NCBI GenBank assembly: GCA_011043895.1
Contig: DRBZ01000084.1
Location: forward strand, 1-19,389
From: Candidatus Cloacimonadota bacterium
Lineage (GTDB): Bacteria; Cloacimonadota; Cloacimonadia; JGIOTU-2
Direction of reading: 5' to 3'
DNA length: 19,389 nt
Below the pieces are notes generated by a model, which did not search any database, was not told where the DNA came from, and saw nothing but the letters and a program-made list of their open reading frames with translations. Below are positions 1 through 8,312 of the stretch, piece by piece. The first letter of the stretch is position 1; each line of letters begins with the position of its first letter. The translations under genes and the position numbers were made by a program.

Positions 1-438
1 GGCGGATTGGTAACATCCTTTCGTGTTAGAGACAATTTTTCTTGGGAAGCCGCGGCTTCCCAAGAAAATCCCAACTTATTAAAAATATGTCAAATTTGTT
101 ACCAATGTATATGCGATTTACATTTTAGATATCTCCTCAAACGATTTTCCAAAGAGAGATTCTATGGTTTTATAGAAACACTACATGAGGGTTTTCCGTT
201 TTTCACTGCATTCAGTAGAAATTTTGGAATAGATGTCCAGCAGTTTCTTACTGCTGCTAGAGAGTCAATCTCATCACATTCAGTAATGGCTATACTATAT
301 TCAGGTTTTGGACTTTTCTGGATAATCATACCCCTGCTCTTGATCGTGGCATATATTCGTAAACAGCGAAAGAGAAGGAGATTAGAACAAGCATGGATTG
401 TAGAAGAAATATGGTATGATACAGAAAACCATACGTAA
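1..438 (+). CDS. C-terminal part of a membrane-anchored peptidase-MA-like protein (5' partial, probably disrupted)
   Basis: The frame is open through the left edge of the window, so this is the 3' end of a longer gene; the TTG at position 7 need not be a start. From about base 121 the protein reads like the end of peptidase-MA-like (gluzincin-type) proteins: a helix with RYLLKRF, then FGIDVQQFL, one transmembrane segment at about bases 295-355, and a basic cytoplasmic tail rich in K and R ending in acidic residues. The catalytic HExxH part would lie outside the window. The first ~35 codons fall inside a palindromic element (bases 6-106) and look unlike the rest, with four cysteines packed in the stretch CQICYQCIC, so the frame here is probably not native. 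Family assignment is from remembered motif shape and is moderate. No recognisable terminator follows the stop. Confidence 0.5.
   Translation, partial: GGLVTSFRVRDNFSWEAAASQENPNLLKICQICYQCICDLHFRYLLKRFSKERFYGFIETLHEGFPFFTAFSRNFGIDVQQFLTAARESISSHSVMAILYSGFGLFWIIIPLLLIVAYIRKQRKRRRLEQAWIVEEIWYDTENHT
6..106. repeat. Small palindromic (MITE- or REP-like) element with 10-bp inverted ends
   Basis: A 10-bp perfect inverted repeat (ATTGGTAACA at 6-15 and TGTTACCAAT at 97-106) brackets a perfect 32-bp palindrome at 37-68. The two structures are nearly concentric (centres at 56 and 52.5). The core contains GGGAAGCCGCGGCTTCCC, far richer in GC than the surroundings. It lies inside a reading frame, where the encoded residues do not look native. 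No target-site duplication can be seen immediately outside 6-106, so the true boundaries are uncertain. A transposed miniature element is inference. Confidence 0.45.
37..68. repeat. Perfect 32-bp palindrome
   Basis: The sequence is its own reverse complement over 16-base arms centred between bases 52 and 53, running from TTTTCTTGGG to CCCAAGAAAA. It would form a very stable hairpin in RNA or a cruciform in DNA. The run of T expected of a normal terminator is absent on the plus strand, and the feature lies within an open frame. Confidence 0.85.
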
Positions 439-763
439 CTATCTTTATAAAACAAAGTTACAGAAATAATAAAAAAAATTTGACAGTATATTATGAATTT
501 CGATAAGGTCGAAAAAGTCTCAACCAAAATTTATAAAAAGGAGCACAGTAGGAGCTTTGAAAGTTTGCTTAAGAAAAAAAGAAAACCCGAAGCGAACTAC
601 GACACTCAGACTATCTCAAAAAAACACACTTCAAGCAAATCAAACTTTCATAAACCGGAACAACAAGAAGTATGTTAATTTCATGGACAGGTACTCATCC
701 AAGAACAACAGGATGGGTGAATTTAGTTAATCTATAATTAAATACCAGGAGGATAGTACACCT
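439..763. other. Intergenic region upstream of the TonB-dependent receptor gene
   Basis: This 325-base AT-rich gap holds an A-run, a TTGACA at 480-485 without a convincing -10 partner, and a hairpin near its 3' end (693-718). A 61-codon frame (493-678) exists but has no ribosome binding site and a low-complexity Lys/Ser composition, so I do not call it. A strong AGGAGG at 747-752 serves the gene that follows. Confidence 0.5.
693..718 (+). promoter_or_regulatory. Hairpin in the leader of the TonB-dependent receptor gene
   Basis: ACTCATCC (693-700) pairs with GGATGGGT (711-718) over 8 pairs including one G-T wobble, with a 10-base A-rich loop. It is not followed by a T-run, so it is not a standard terminator. 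It lies 29 bases before the AGGAGG of the receptor gene. A role in mRNA stability or control is only inference. Confidence 0.3.
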
Positions 764-3520
764 ATGAAAAAAGTACTGACAGTTCTTATGGTATCCCTGT
801 TTTTAGTAACAACCTTTGCTTATGCACAGGTCACGGGGAATATTGCAGGTAAGATTACTGCAGAGAAAACAGGAGATCCAATTTCAGACGCAAACGTTTA
901 CTTGGAAGGAACCGAGTACGGTATGCTCAGCCGTAATGATGGCACATTCCTTATCAAAGGTATCCCAAGTGGAACCTATACTGTTGCAGTGAGTTATCTT
1001 GGTTATGCTATAGCAAGGGAAAAGGTTGAGATTAAACCCGGTCTCACAACCACTGTCAATTTTGCTCTTGAGATCAAGGATATTGGTATCTCCGGTATCA
1101 AGGTCTTTGCTGATCGAGCAGAAGAAACCACACCTATTGCATATACTGATGTAAACAGTGAAGCTATTGCAATGGATCTTGGCTCCCGGGACCTTCCACT
1201 TGTTCTGAAGAGCACACCAAGTGTGTATTCGACAGATCAAGGTGGTGGCGCTGGTGATGCCCGAGTAAATATTCGTGGTTTTAACCAGAGAAATATCGCT
1301 ATTATGATTAACGGTGTGCCAGTTAATGATATGGAAAATGGTTGGGTCTACTGGTCAAACTGGGATGGATTGTCTGATGCAACATCATCAATCCAGGTTC
1401 AGAGAGGTCTCAGTGCAGTAAACCTTGCAGTTCCATCCATTGGTGGAACCATGAACATTATTACTGATCCCACACAAATGACAGCTGGTGCTACTTTCAA
1501 ACAAGAATTTGGTGCAGGAAATTACAGAAAGACTACTCTTATTGGAAATACCGGTTTGGTTGATGATAAATATGCACTTAGTTTTGCATTGGTTCGCAAA
1601 CTTGGCGATGGTGTTGCTGATAGGACTTGGACCGATGCGTATGCATATTATGTTGCTTCTTCTTATAATCTGAACGACAAGAACAGGTTAGAGTTTTACG
1701 CAGTCGGCGCACCACAAAGACATGGTCAAAGATTGTATGCCCAGAACATTGCAACATTCAATCATGAGTTTGCAAAGGATTTGAGTGGGTACGATCCAGC
1801 AGCTCTTGCAGATTTCCTTGAAAAAGGTTATAATTTCAACCAGAATTGGAGCCCCGTAAACAGTGGTTATCAAGGTGAGCAATGGTGGGATGATCAATAT
1901 CGTATGCGACATGATGATACATTCATCATGGAACGTGAGAATTTCTACCATAAACCACAGATCAACCTGAACTGGTTCAGCCAACTATCTGAGAAATTGA
2001 ATTTCTATTCTACGTTCTATTATTCAGGAGGTAAGGGTGGAGGAACCGGTACTTTTGGTGAGGTTTATAGAAGAGATGCTAATGGCAAACTTGGTGATGA
2101 TGACTGGAAGTTCTATTATGGACCTTCACCTTGGACTTGGGATTGGGATGCTACAATTGCGATGAACCAGGGACCTGCTGGCTCTTACTGGGTTGATAAA
2201 GATTCACTATATAAGGAAACCGGCCAAGCACTTGGTATACTTAGAAATAGTGTGAATAGACAATGGACAGTTGGTGCTATTGTTAAAGCTGAATATGAAA
2301 TTAATTCCGCTATTAAGACATTAGTTGGTCTGGATTGGCGTACTGCAGAGATCAATCACTTTAGAGAAGTGCGAGATCTTCTTGGCGGTAACTGGTATTA
2401 TTGGGATGGTGATGAATTTGATACAGGTAATCATCATAAAAAACTTGGTGATAAGATTGATTACTACAATACTAACACTGTTGATTGGATGGGTGGATTT
2501 GTACAGGGTGAATACAAGCAGGGAAAACTTACTGCTTCGATTTCCGTAGGACCTTCTGCTGTAAAATACACCTATCTTGACCATTTCCAGAGAGATCCAG
2601 CCGACACAACAAAAGCCCTTAAGACAGTAGCAGATTGGATTACAGGATATCAAGCAAAAGGTGGTGTGCACTATGTTGTTATGCCAGATCTTGGTATATT
2701 TGCAAATGCAGGTTATGTATCCAAAGTTCCTATACTTGATGAAGTAATCAATGACTGGACCGGTGAATTGTATGGTGATCCTATTAATGAAAAATATCTT
2801 AGTGCTGAGGTCGGATTCAGCTGGGTTGGTCTTGATGGACTTATGAATATCAAGGCTGATGGATATTTCACTGATAGAAAAGATGAAACAAAGATACTGG
2901 AAACAGATGATCCAATATCCTTTGATGAAGTAAGAGTCAAAGTAAGTGGTATTGACTCACGATTCATGGGTGTTGAATTAGAAACAGTGTATCAACCATT
3001 TGACTTCTTGGGATTTCAATTGAATGCTTCCAAAGGTATTTGGAAATATACTGACGATGTTACTGCAGTCGTTAAATATCCTAGTCAAGATTCAACAATG
3101 ACCGTTTATATCAAAGACTTAAAAGTTGGAAACCAACCACAAACACAGGTATCTCTTGCTGCGAATCTTACTCCCTTTGCAGGTCTTGAGACAAGAATCG
3201 TAGGTAAATACTACATGGACTTCTGGAGTAACTGGAATGTTATGGATAGAGATGATCCAAATGACAGAACTCAAAGCTGGAAAGTACCTAATTTTGGTAC
3301 TGTTGACTTCCATTTAAAGTATCATGTGCCAACTATTGTTAGAGGATTGACACTGAAAATATTTGCTCATGCTTTTAATGTTCTTGATGAAATCTATATA
3401 CAGGATGCTACAGATAACAGTGCATATAATGCATATGATAAAGATCATGATGCAGATGATGCTGAAGTATTCTTTGGACCTCGTCGTAAAATTAGTGTTG
3501 GTGTTGAAGTCGGATTATAA
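764..3520 (+). CDS. TonB-dependent outer-membrane receptor with carboxypeptidase-regulatory-like N-domain
   Basis: This 918-residue outer-membrane transporter is expected to import a bound ligand using TonB energy. Residues 1-21 are a signal peptide ending AYA before Gln22. Residues ~23-105 form a carboxypeptidase-regulatory-like beta-sandwich (GKITAEKTGDPISDANVYLEG, then GTFLIKGIPSGTYTV). Residues ~120-240 are the plug (RDLPLVLKSTPSVY, VNIRGFNQRNIAIMINGVPVNDMENG, GGTMNIITDP). The remainder alternates aromatic and polar residues as a beta barrel, ending in the strand KISVGVEVGL. AGGAGG at 747-752 supports the start. There is no SusD-like partner beside it and the length is shorter than typical SusC proteins, so a polysaccharide-utilisation role is not supported. 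The ligand cannot be told from sequence. A strong terminator follows, so it is probably a single-gene unit. Confidence 0.9.
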   Translation: MKKVLTVLMVSLFLVTTFAYAQVTGNIAGKITAEKTGDPISDANVYLEGTEYGMLSRNDGTFLIKGIPSGTYTVAVSYLGYAIAREKVEIKPGLTTTVNFALEIKDIGISGIKVFADRAEETTPIAYTDVNSEAIAMDLGSRDLPLVLKSTPSVYSTDQGGGAGDARVNIRGFNQRNIAIMINGVPVNDMENGWVYWSNWDGLSDATSSIQVQRGLSAVNLAVPSIGGTMNIITDPTQMTAGATFKQEFGAGNYRKTTLIGNTGLVDDKYALSFALVRKLGDGVADRTWTDAYAYYVASSYNLNDKNRLEFYAVGAPQRHGQRLYAQNIATFNHEFAKDLSGYDPAALADFLEKGYNFNQNWSPVNSGYQGEQWWDDQYRMRHDDTFIMERENFYHKPQINLNWFSQLSEKLNFYSTFYYSGGKGGGTGTFGEVYRRDANGKLGDDDWKFYYGPSPWTWDWDATIAMNQGPAGSYWVDKDSLYKETGQALGILRNSVNRQWTVGAIVKAEYEINSAIKTLVGLDWRTAEINHFREVRDLLGGNWYYWDGDEFDTGNHHKKLGDKIDYYNTNTVDWMGGFVQGEYKQGKLTASISVGPSAVKYTYLDHFQRDPADTTKALKTVADWITGYQAKGGVHYVVMPDLGIFANAGYVSKVPILDEVINDWTGELYGDPINEKYLSAEVGFSWVGLDGLMNIKADGYFTDRKDETKILETDDPISFDEVRVKVSGIDSRFMGVELETVYQPFDFLGFQLNASKGIWKYTDDVTAVVKYPSQDSTMTVYIKDLKVGNQPQTQVSLAANLTPFAGLETRIVGKYYMDFWSNWNVMDRDDPNDRTQSWKVPNFGTVDFHLKYHVPTIVRGLTLKIFAHAFNVLDEIYIQDATDNSAYNAYDKDHDADDAEVFFGPRRKISVGVEVGL

Positions 3521-3539
3521 TCTGATTATACATATAAGA

Positions 3540-3572
3540 AAAGACCCTCGAGCAAATCGGGGGTCTTTTTTT
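3540..3572. terminator. Bidirectional intrinsic terminator between the receptor and EamA genes
   Basis: AAAGACCCTCGA (3540-3551) pairs with TCGGGGGTCTTT (3557-3568) over 12 pairs with one wobble and a 5-base loop, followed by a T-run to 3572. Read on the minus strand, the stem is followed by TTTTCTT, so it can also stop transcription from the convergent EamA gene. Confidence 0.85.
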
Positions 3573-3590
3573 CATCTATTTAAATATTTA

Positions 3591-3629
3591 GGTTGAAATT
3601 TCTTAAAAATATAGAAATAATCTTCAACC
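3591..3629. repeat. Imperfect inverted repeat overlapping the EamA stop codon
   Basis: GGTTGAA (3591-3597) pairs with TTCAACC (3623-3629), and the nested ATTTCT (3598-3603) pairs with AGAAAT (3613-3618), leaving a 4-base bulge (3619-3622). No T-run follows on the minus strand. It could protect the 3' end of the gpsA-EamA message, but no function is shown. Confidence 0.35.
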
Positions 3630-4514
3630 AATTGTTACTAGTATAATCCCTCCGAAAGATAAAACAAGTCCCACAAATTTCCTTAAAGTAAAACGCTCTT
3701 TAAGAAAAATTGCAGCAAAGATAAATACAAAAATTACACTTGTCTGATTTATTGCAGTTGCTACACTTGCATACGCGAATTTCAGTCCAGCAAGCCAGAT
3801 GACCATTGCAAGATAAGCTCCCAGTACAGTACCAGGTATAAGATATTTCCACTCCTTTGATGGCTTAAGAGTCGTAAAAATGATCTTTCTTCTGGGGTGA
3901 AAAAGTGCAATGATTGCCATAACAATGGTACCAGCAATCAGCCGTACTTCAGTACACCAGATTATCGGAGAATTATCAAGCACCGGTTTCGCAATTATCA
4001 CACTTGCAGCCATCGCAAAGACAGATAACACTCCAAGAAAGATTCCGAGTGCGAGTTTTTTTCGTGTGATTTCCAATGCAGTAACTCTGACAGTTGTAAT
4101 TCCGATCGCGGATATAATAAGTGCTGCTCCTATGAGCTGTAAAATGCTGAGTTTTTCTCCAAGAAAGATGAATGAAAGTCCGATCACAAATGGATTGAAT
4201 AATGTATTGACTACCGTGGAAATACCTGCCCCAAGTATATTAAGACTCGAAAAATAGATAGTATCAGCAAAGGCAATTCCCACAACCCCGCTTATGATCA
4301 AAATCAGATAATCATTTAAGGATGCATTTCTGAGAATTTCTTTACCCAGAATTAGTGAGGTTATTATAAATAGTATAGAAGCAAGAGTATTTTTAAAGAA
4401 ATTAAGAGCAAATGGTTTTGTTGTTTCTCCACTTTTGCTGAAAAACATGATAGCAGCAGCCCACACGATGGCGCAAACTAAGGAAAGGATTTCACCAAAA
4501 TAAGGGATGTTCAT
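3624..4514 (-). CDS. EamA/DMT-family transporter (10 transmembrane helices)
   Basis: This 296-residue inner-membrane protein has two tandem EamA domains of about five helices each (roughly residues 4-140 and 152-296), the usual layout of drug/metabolite transporters of the RhaT/YdcZ superfamily. Typical family features are the N-terminal GEILSLVCAIVWAAAIMFF, the FADTIYFSSL segment with a small-residue helix after it, FLGEKLSILQLIGAALI closing the first half and FLKERFTLRKFVGLVLSFGG closing the second. Substrates of the family include amino acids, nucleosides and other metabolites, and none can be assigned here. The start lies 6 bases beyond the gpsA stop, so the two are very probably cotranscribed. 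The ribosome binding site is weak, consistent with translational coupling. Confidence 0.88.
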   Translation of the reverse strand: MNIPYFGEILSLVCAIVWAAAIMFFSKSGETTKPFALNFFKNTLASILFIITSLILGKEILRNASLNDYLILIISGVVGIAFADTIYFSSLNILGAGISTVVNTLFNPFVIGLSFIFLGEKLSILQLIGAALIISAIGITTVRVTALEITRKKLALGIFLGVLSVFAMAASVIIAKPVLDNSPIIWCTEVRLIAGTIVMAIIALFHPRRKIIFTTLKPSKEWKYLIPGTVLGAYLAMVIWLAGLKFAYASVATAINQTSVIFVFIFAAIFLKERFTLRKFVGLVLSFGGIILVTIG

Positions 4515-4520
4515 GAATGG

Positions 4521-5522
4521 TTAGAATTCATCCTCGCTTCGTGGAGATCGGGTCATAAGTTGTGTAACACCTTCCTGTGGAGAAAGGTCTTCAAAAAGTA
4601 CTTGATAAATATGATCGGTGATTGGCATGTCGATGTTCATCTTACGAGAAAGCTGATATGCTGATTTTGTAGTTTTAATTCCTTCAGCGATCATCTCCAT
4701 ATGGGAGGTTATTTCCTGAAGGGATTTCCCTTTGGCAAGCTGTTCTCCAACAAATCTGTTCCTGCTGTGCCTGCTTCCGCATGTCACAATTAGATCACCA
4801 ATTCCGGATACACCTGAAAACGTATGAGGGTTTGCGCCACAAGCTACACCAAGTCTAGTTATCTCACGTAAACCTCTTGTTATCAGTGCTGCTTTTGTAT
4901 TATCTCCCAAGCCCATTCCATCTGAAATTCCCGCGCCGATAGCAATAACATTTTTTAGTGACCCTCCAAGCTCAACCCCTATGATATCAGTGCTTCTATA
5001 GACTCGAAAATAATTTGTCATGAAAAGTTGTTGAACCTTCTGGGCAATTACTTCGCTGACAGAAGCAGCTACAATTGTAGCAGGTAGTTTCTTGCTTACT
5101 TCTTCTGAATGTGTGGGACCCGAGAGAGTAACGATTTGCTCCCTCGGCACATTTCCAACCTGATGTATGATCTCAGACATGCGTAACATTGTTTCATTTT
5201 CAATTCCTTTTGCTACATTTACGATATTTTTAGTGGGAGCTACCTTACGAATACCCTCCATTATTTTTCTTACAATATGAGAGGGTACTGCAAGAATTAT
5301 GAAATCAGCTTTTACTGTAGCTTCATCAAGATCATTTGTTATTGTTAGATTTGGAGGGAAAGATATACCAGGTAAAAAATATTTATTTTCATGCTGATCC
5401 TGCATCAGTGTTGCTCGTTCCTTTATCCACTCCCAACCAAGTACATTATATCCTTTTTCCGCAAGTAAAATAGCAAGGGTCGTACCCCAGCTGCCCATTC
5501 CGATAACCGATATTTTCTCCAT
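4521..5522 (-). CDS. gpsA: NAD(P)+-dependent glycerol-3-phosphate dehydrogenase
   Basis: This cytoplasmic enzyme reduces dihydroxyacetone phosphate to sn-glycerol 3-phosphate, the backbone for phospholipid synthesis. The 333-residue length matches the family. The Rossmann motif GxGxxG is at residues 8-13 (GMGSWG). Further conserved segments are NVAKGIE with Lys105, LSGPTHSEEV (133-142), GGSLKNVIAIGAGISDG with the catalytic-type Lys190, LGDNTKAALITRG and GIGDLIVTC. I chose the ATG at 5522 because AGGA (5528-5531 on the plus coordinate) lies 5 bases ahead and the Rossmann strand MEKISVIG starts there; a longer frame reaching 5579 would add 19 residues without homology. The EamA gene follows after 6 bases. 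It diverges from clpB across a region holding a CIRCE operator, so some heat-shock influence is possible but unproven. Confidence 0.95.
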   Translation of the reverse strand: MEKISVIGMGSWGTTLAILLAEKGYNVLGWEWIKERATLMQDQHENKYFLPGISFPPNLTITNDLDEATVKADFIILAVPSHIVRKIMEGIRKVAPTKNIVNVAKGIENETMLRMSEIIHQVGNVPREQIVTLSGPTHSEEVSKKLPATIVAASVSEVIAQKVQQLFMTNYFRVYRSTDIIGVELGGSLKNVIAIGAGISDGMGLGDNTKAALITRGLREITRLGVACGANPHTFSGVSGIGDLIVTCGSRHSRNRFVGEQLAKGKSLQEITSHMEMIAEGIKTTKSAYQLSRKMNIDMPITDHIYQVLFEDLSPQEGVTQLMTRSPRSEDEF

Positions 5523-5527
5523 ACTAT

Positions 5528-5531
5528 TCCT
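5528..5531 (-). promoter_or_regulatory. Ribosome binding site fixing the gpsA start
   Basis: AGGA on the minus strand lies 5 bases before the ATG at 5522, which favours this start over the upstream ATG at 5579. Confidence 0.6.
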
Positions 5532-5591
5532 ATAATAAATGATGGGACATAATATGTTAATCATGATAAAATTGGACAAGTTTTTTCACTT

Positions 5592-5618
5592 TTAGCACTT
5601 TATTAGATAGAGTGCTAA
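5592..5618. promoter_or_regulatory. CIRCE operator (HrcA binding site)
   Basis: TTAGCACTT, a 9-base spacer, then GAGTGCTAA. This matches the CIRCE consensus TTAGCACTC-N9-GAGTGCTAA at all but one position (T for C at the last base of the left arm) with the exact 9-base spacer. It lies just upstream of the -35 box of the clpB promoter. HrcA binding is established for this motif in many phyla; hrcA itself is not in the window. Confidence 0.93.
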
Positions 5619-5624
5619 AATTAT

Positions 5625-5652
5625 TTGACATGCATTCTTTGTTGAATATATT
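5625..5652 (+). promoter_or_regulatory. Sigma-70-like promoter of clpB-groEL
   Basis: TTGACA (5625-5630), a 16-base spacer and TATATT (5647-5652), giving a transcription start near 5659. The CIRCE operator ends 6 bases before the -35 box, so HrcA would bind at the upstream edge of the RNA polymerase site rather than in the leader. Confidence 0.65.
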
Positions 5653-5679
5653 TTCTTTTAAACTGGAGCAATTAATTAC

Positions 5680-8286
5680 ATGAACTTAAATAAATTTACG
5701 TTAAAAGCACAGGAAGCCATCCAATCTGCTCTTCAGCTTGCAGAGCAATTTGGACATCAGGAGATCACTCCTGCCCACGTGATGGCTGTCCTTATAAAAC
5801 AACGAGAAGGTATTATTCCTTCAATACTCAGCAAGCTTGAAGTAAATAAGGATCAATTGTATCAGTCTATTGAGAAAATACTTCAAAATAAGCCAAGTGT
5901 ATCTGGATCATCCCAGCAGCCATATCTTTCACAGGAACTGAATAAGATATTCTCAACTGCTCAAAAAGAAGCTGATAGATTGAATGATGATTATCTCAGT
6001 ACTGAACATATTTTTCTGGCAATGCTGCGAGATAAAAATGAGTTAACAGATACCTTTAAGAAATTTGGCATTACAGAAAAAGATGTGATGCAGATACTCA
6101 AGGAAATCAGAGGTAACCAGCGAATTACAGACCAGAATCCGGAAGAAAAATATCAAGCACTTGAGCGATATGCTAGAAATATAACCGATCTTGCACGAAA
6201 AGGAAAACTCGATCCGGTCATTGGCCGTGATGATGAAATACGCTCTGTCATGCAGATCTTATCTCGAAGAAGAAAGAATAATCCAGTGCTGATAGGAGAA
6301 GCTGGTGTTGGGAAAACTGCAATTGTTGAAGGGCTTGCAAAGCGTGTGGTAGAAAATGATGTACCGGAAAATCTCAAGGGAAAAGATATCATTGAACTTG
6401 ATATGGGTTCGCTCCTTGCTGGTGCAAAATTTCGCGGTGAATTTGAAGACAGACTCAAAGCAGTTCTAAAAGAAGTCGAATCAGCAGAAGGTCAGGTGAT
6501 ACTTTTTATTGATGAGCTTCATACAGTTGTTGGAGCTGGTGCAGCAGAAGGTGCAGTGGATGCTTCAAACATGCTTAAACCAGCACTTGCTCGGGGTGAG
6601 CTTCACTGTATCGGCGCAACCACCTTGAACGAATATCGAAAATATATCGAGAAAGATCCGGCACTTGAGCGACGTTTCCAGCCAGTCATGGTGTTCGAAC
6701 CTGATACTGAAGATACGATCTCAATTCTTCGCGGAATCAAAGAGAAATACGAAATCCATCATGGGGTGAATATTAAGGATTCAGCTATCATCGCTGCTGC
6801 TACTCTTTCTGAGCGTTATATTACCGATAGATTTCTTCCTGATAAAGCAATAGATCTAATCGATGAAGCATGTGCACATATAAGGATGCAGATTGATAGC
6901 TTGCCTACAGAACTTGATGAGATCGAGCGAAAAATTCGCCAGCTAGAGATTGAGAATCATTCTCTCAGAAAAGAAAAAGATGAAAAATCAATGATTCGAA
7001 AAAAAGAGATTGAGAATCGACTTAAAGAGCTGCAGGAAAAAGCAAATCATATACGAACACATTGGTCTCGTGAAAAAGAACTTATCGGCGCAATCAGAGA
7101 GATCAAAGAAATGATCGACCACACTAAGACAGAAATGGAACAGGCTGAGCGTAATGCAGATCTTACGAAAGCATCAGAACTAAAATACGGAACTTTAAGT
7201 AAGCTCCAGGACGAACTCAAAAAAAGAAATAAAGAGCTTGAAGACTTGCAGAAGGACCAAAAGATCCTGAAAGAAGAGATAGACGAGAATGACATTGCTG
7301 AGATCGTATCCAAATGGACGCATATACCTGTATCCAAGATGCTGGAGAGTGAAGCCGCACGTCTTGTGGATATGGAAAAGGATCTTCACAAAAGAGTTGT
7401 TGGTCAGGATGAAGCGATAGTTGCACTCTCAAATGCGATACGAAGAAATCGTGCTGGTATCAGTCCGGAAGGAAGACCGATCGGAAGTTTCATGTTCCTG
7501 GGACCAACAGGTGTAGGAAAAACAGAACTTGCAAAAACTCTATCAAAAATTTTATTCGATACTACGAAAGCAATGATCCGATTAGATATGTCCGAGTATA
7601 TGGAGCGTCATACTGTTGCAAAACTTATCGGTGCTCCTCCCGGTTATGTTGGGTATGATGAAGGTGGACAACTTACTGAAGCAGTCCGTAGACGACCCTA
7701 CAGTGTGATACTTATGGATGAAATCGAAAAAGCGCATCCTGATGTGTTCAATATTCTTCTTCAGATCATGGAGGATGGACGGCTTACTGATGCAAAAGGT
7801 CGAACCGTTGATTTTACTAATACAGTGATCATACTTACATCAAACATTGCTTCACAGGAAATCTTTGCTGCAAAGACAAAAGATGATATTCCACAAACTG
7901 TGATCATGAAGGCACTTCAGTCTCATTTCAAACCGGAATTTCTGAACCGACTAGATGAGATCATTATCTTCCATAAATTATCTCAGGAAGATATGCAGGA
8001 GATATTGTCAATTCAGCTTGGAGATCTCAAAGAAAGACTTGAGAAACGAGGATTTCATATTGAGATTACAGAAAAAGCACGTGAGTTCATCCTTACACAT
8101 GGATACGATCCACAATATGGTGCACGACCTTTGAAAAGGATAATTCAAAAAGAAATTGAAAATAAAATTGCCTTAGAACTACTTAAGGATTATAATATTG
8201 AAGAGGATTCTTCCTCGATGAAACATAGAGCGTTAATTGTTGATCTGAAAGATGGTCAAATCGTTATAAAAAGAAAAAATAAATAA
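5680..8286 (+). CDS. clpB: ATP-dependent disaggregase ClpB
   Basis: This hexameric AAA+ chaperone threads polypeptides out of aggregates, normally together with DnaK. The 868 residues match full-length ClpB. In order: two Clp N-domain repeats (~1-145), AAA+ domain 1 with Walker A GEAGVGKT (206-213) and Walker B VILFIDELH, a long charged coiled-coil middle domain (~405-530) that marks ClpB rather than ClpA or ClpC, AAA+ domain 2 with Walker A GPTGVGKT (608-615) and Walker B VILMDE (676-681), and the C-terminal small domain with GARPLKR. The pore loop GAPPGYVGYDEGG is intact. GGAG (5665-5668) lies 11 bases before the ATG. A CIRCE site and promoter lie directly upstream, and groEL follows after 26 bases, so both are likely induced together by heat through HrcA release. 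Confidence 0.97.
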   Translation: MNLNKFTLKAQEAIQSALQLAEQFGHQEITPAHVMAVLIKQREGIIPSILSKLEVNKDQLYQSIEKILQNKPSVSGSSQQPYLSQELNKIFSTAQKEADRLNDDYLSTEHIFLAMLRDKNELTDTFKKFGITEKDVMQILKEIRGNQRITDQNPEEKYQALERYARNITDLARKGKLDPVIGRDDEIRSVMQILSRRRKNNPVLIGEAGVGKTAIVEGLAKRVVENDVPENLKGKDIIELDMGSLLAGAKFRGEFEDRLKAVLKEVESAEGQVILFIDELHTVVGAGAAEGAVDASNMLKPALARGELHCIGATTLNEYRKYIEKDPALERRFQPVMVFEPDTEDTISILRGIKEKYEIHHGVNIKDSAIIAAATLSERYITDRFLPDKAIDLIDEACAHIRMQIDSLPTELDEIERKIRQLEIENHSLRKEKDEKSMIRKKEIENRLKELQEKANHIRTHWSREKELIGAIREIKEMIDHTKTEMEQAERNADLTKASELKYGTLSKLQDELKKRNKELEDLQKDQKILKEEIDENDIAEIVSKWTHIPVSKMLESEAARLVDMEKDLHKRVVGQDEAIVALSNAIRRNRAGISPEGRPIGSFMFLGPTGVGKTELAKTLSKILFDTTKAMIRLDMSEYMERHTVAKLIGAPPGYVGYDEGGQLTEAVRRRPYSVILMDEIEKAHPDVFNILLQIMEDGRLTDAKGRTVDFTNTVIILTSNIASQEIFAAKTKDDIPQTVIMKALQSHFKPEFLNRLDEIIIFHKLSQEDMQEILSIQLGDLKERLEKRGFHIEITEKAREFILTHGYDPQYGARPLKRIIQKEIENKIALELLKDYNIEEDSSSMKHRALIVDLKDGQIVIKRKNK

Positions 8287-8312
8287 TGTAAACAATAAAC
8301 ACAGGAGGAACA

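Noticed and set aside
480..508. TTGACA at 480-485 as a promoter for the receptor gene
   Set aside because: No -10-like hexamer is found 16-18 bases downstream; the nearest TATTAT is only a few bases away.
493..678. 61-codon open frame rich in Lys and Ser between the partial gene and the TonB receptor gene
   Set aside because: There is no ribosome binding site before the ATG, the composition is low-complexity, and nothing resembles a known small protein. It is most likely a chance frame in AT-rich DNA.
764..3520. SusC-type glycan importer
   Set aside because: No SusD partner follows, and the protein is shorter than usual SusC proteins. A generic TonB-dependent receptor is the safer call.
5523..5579. 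Longer gpsA frame starting at 5579
   Set aside because: It adds 19 residues ahead of the Rossmann strand, has no clear ribosome binding site there, and the ATG at 5522 is preceded by AGGA at good spacing.
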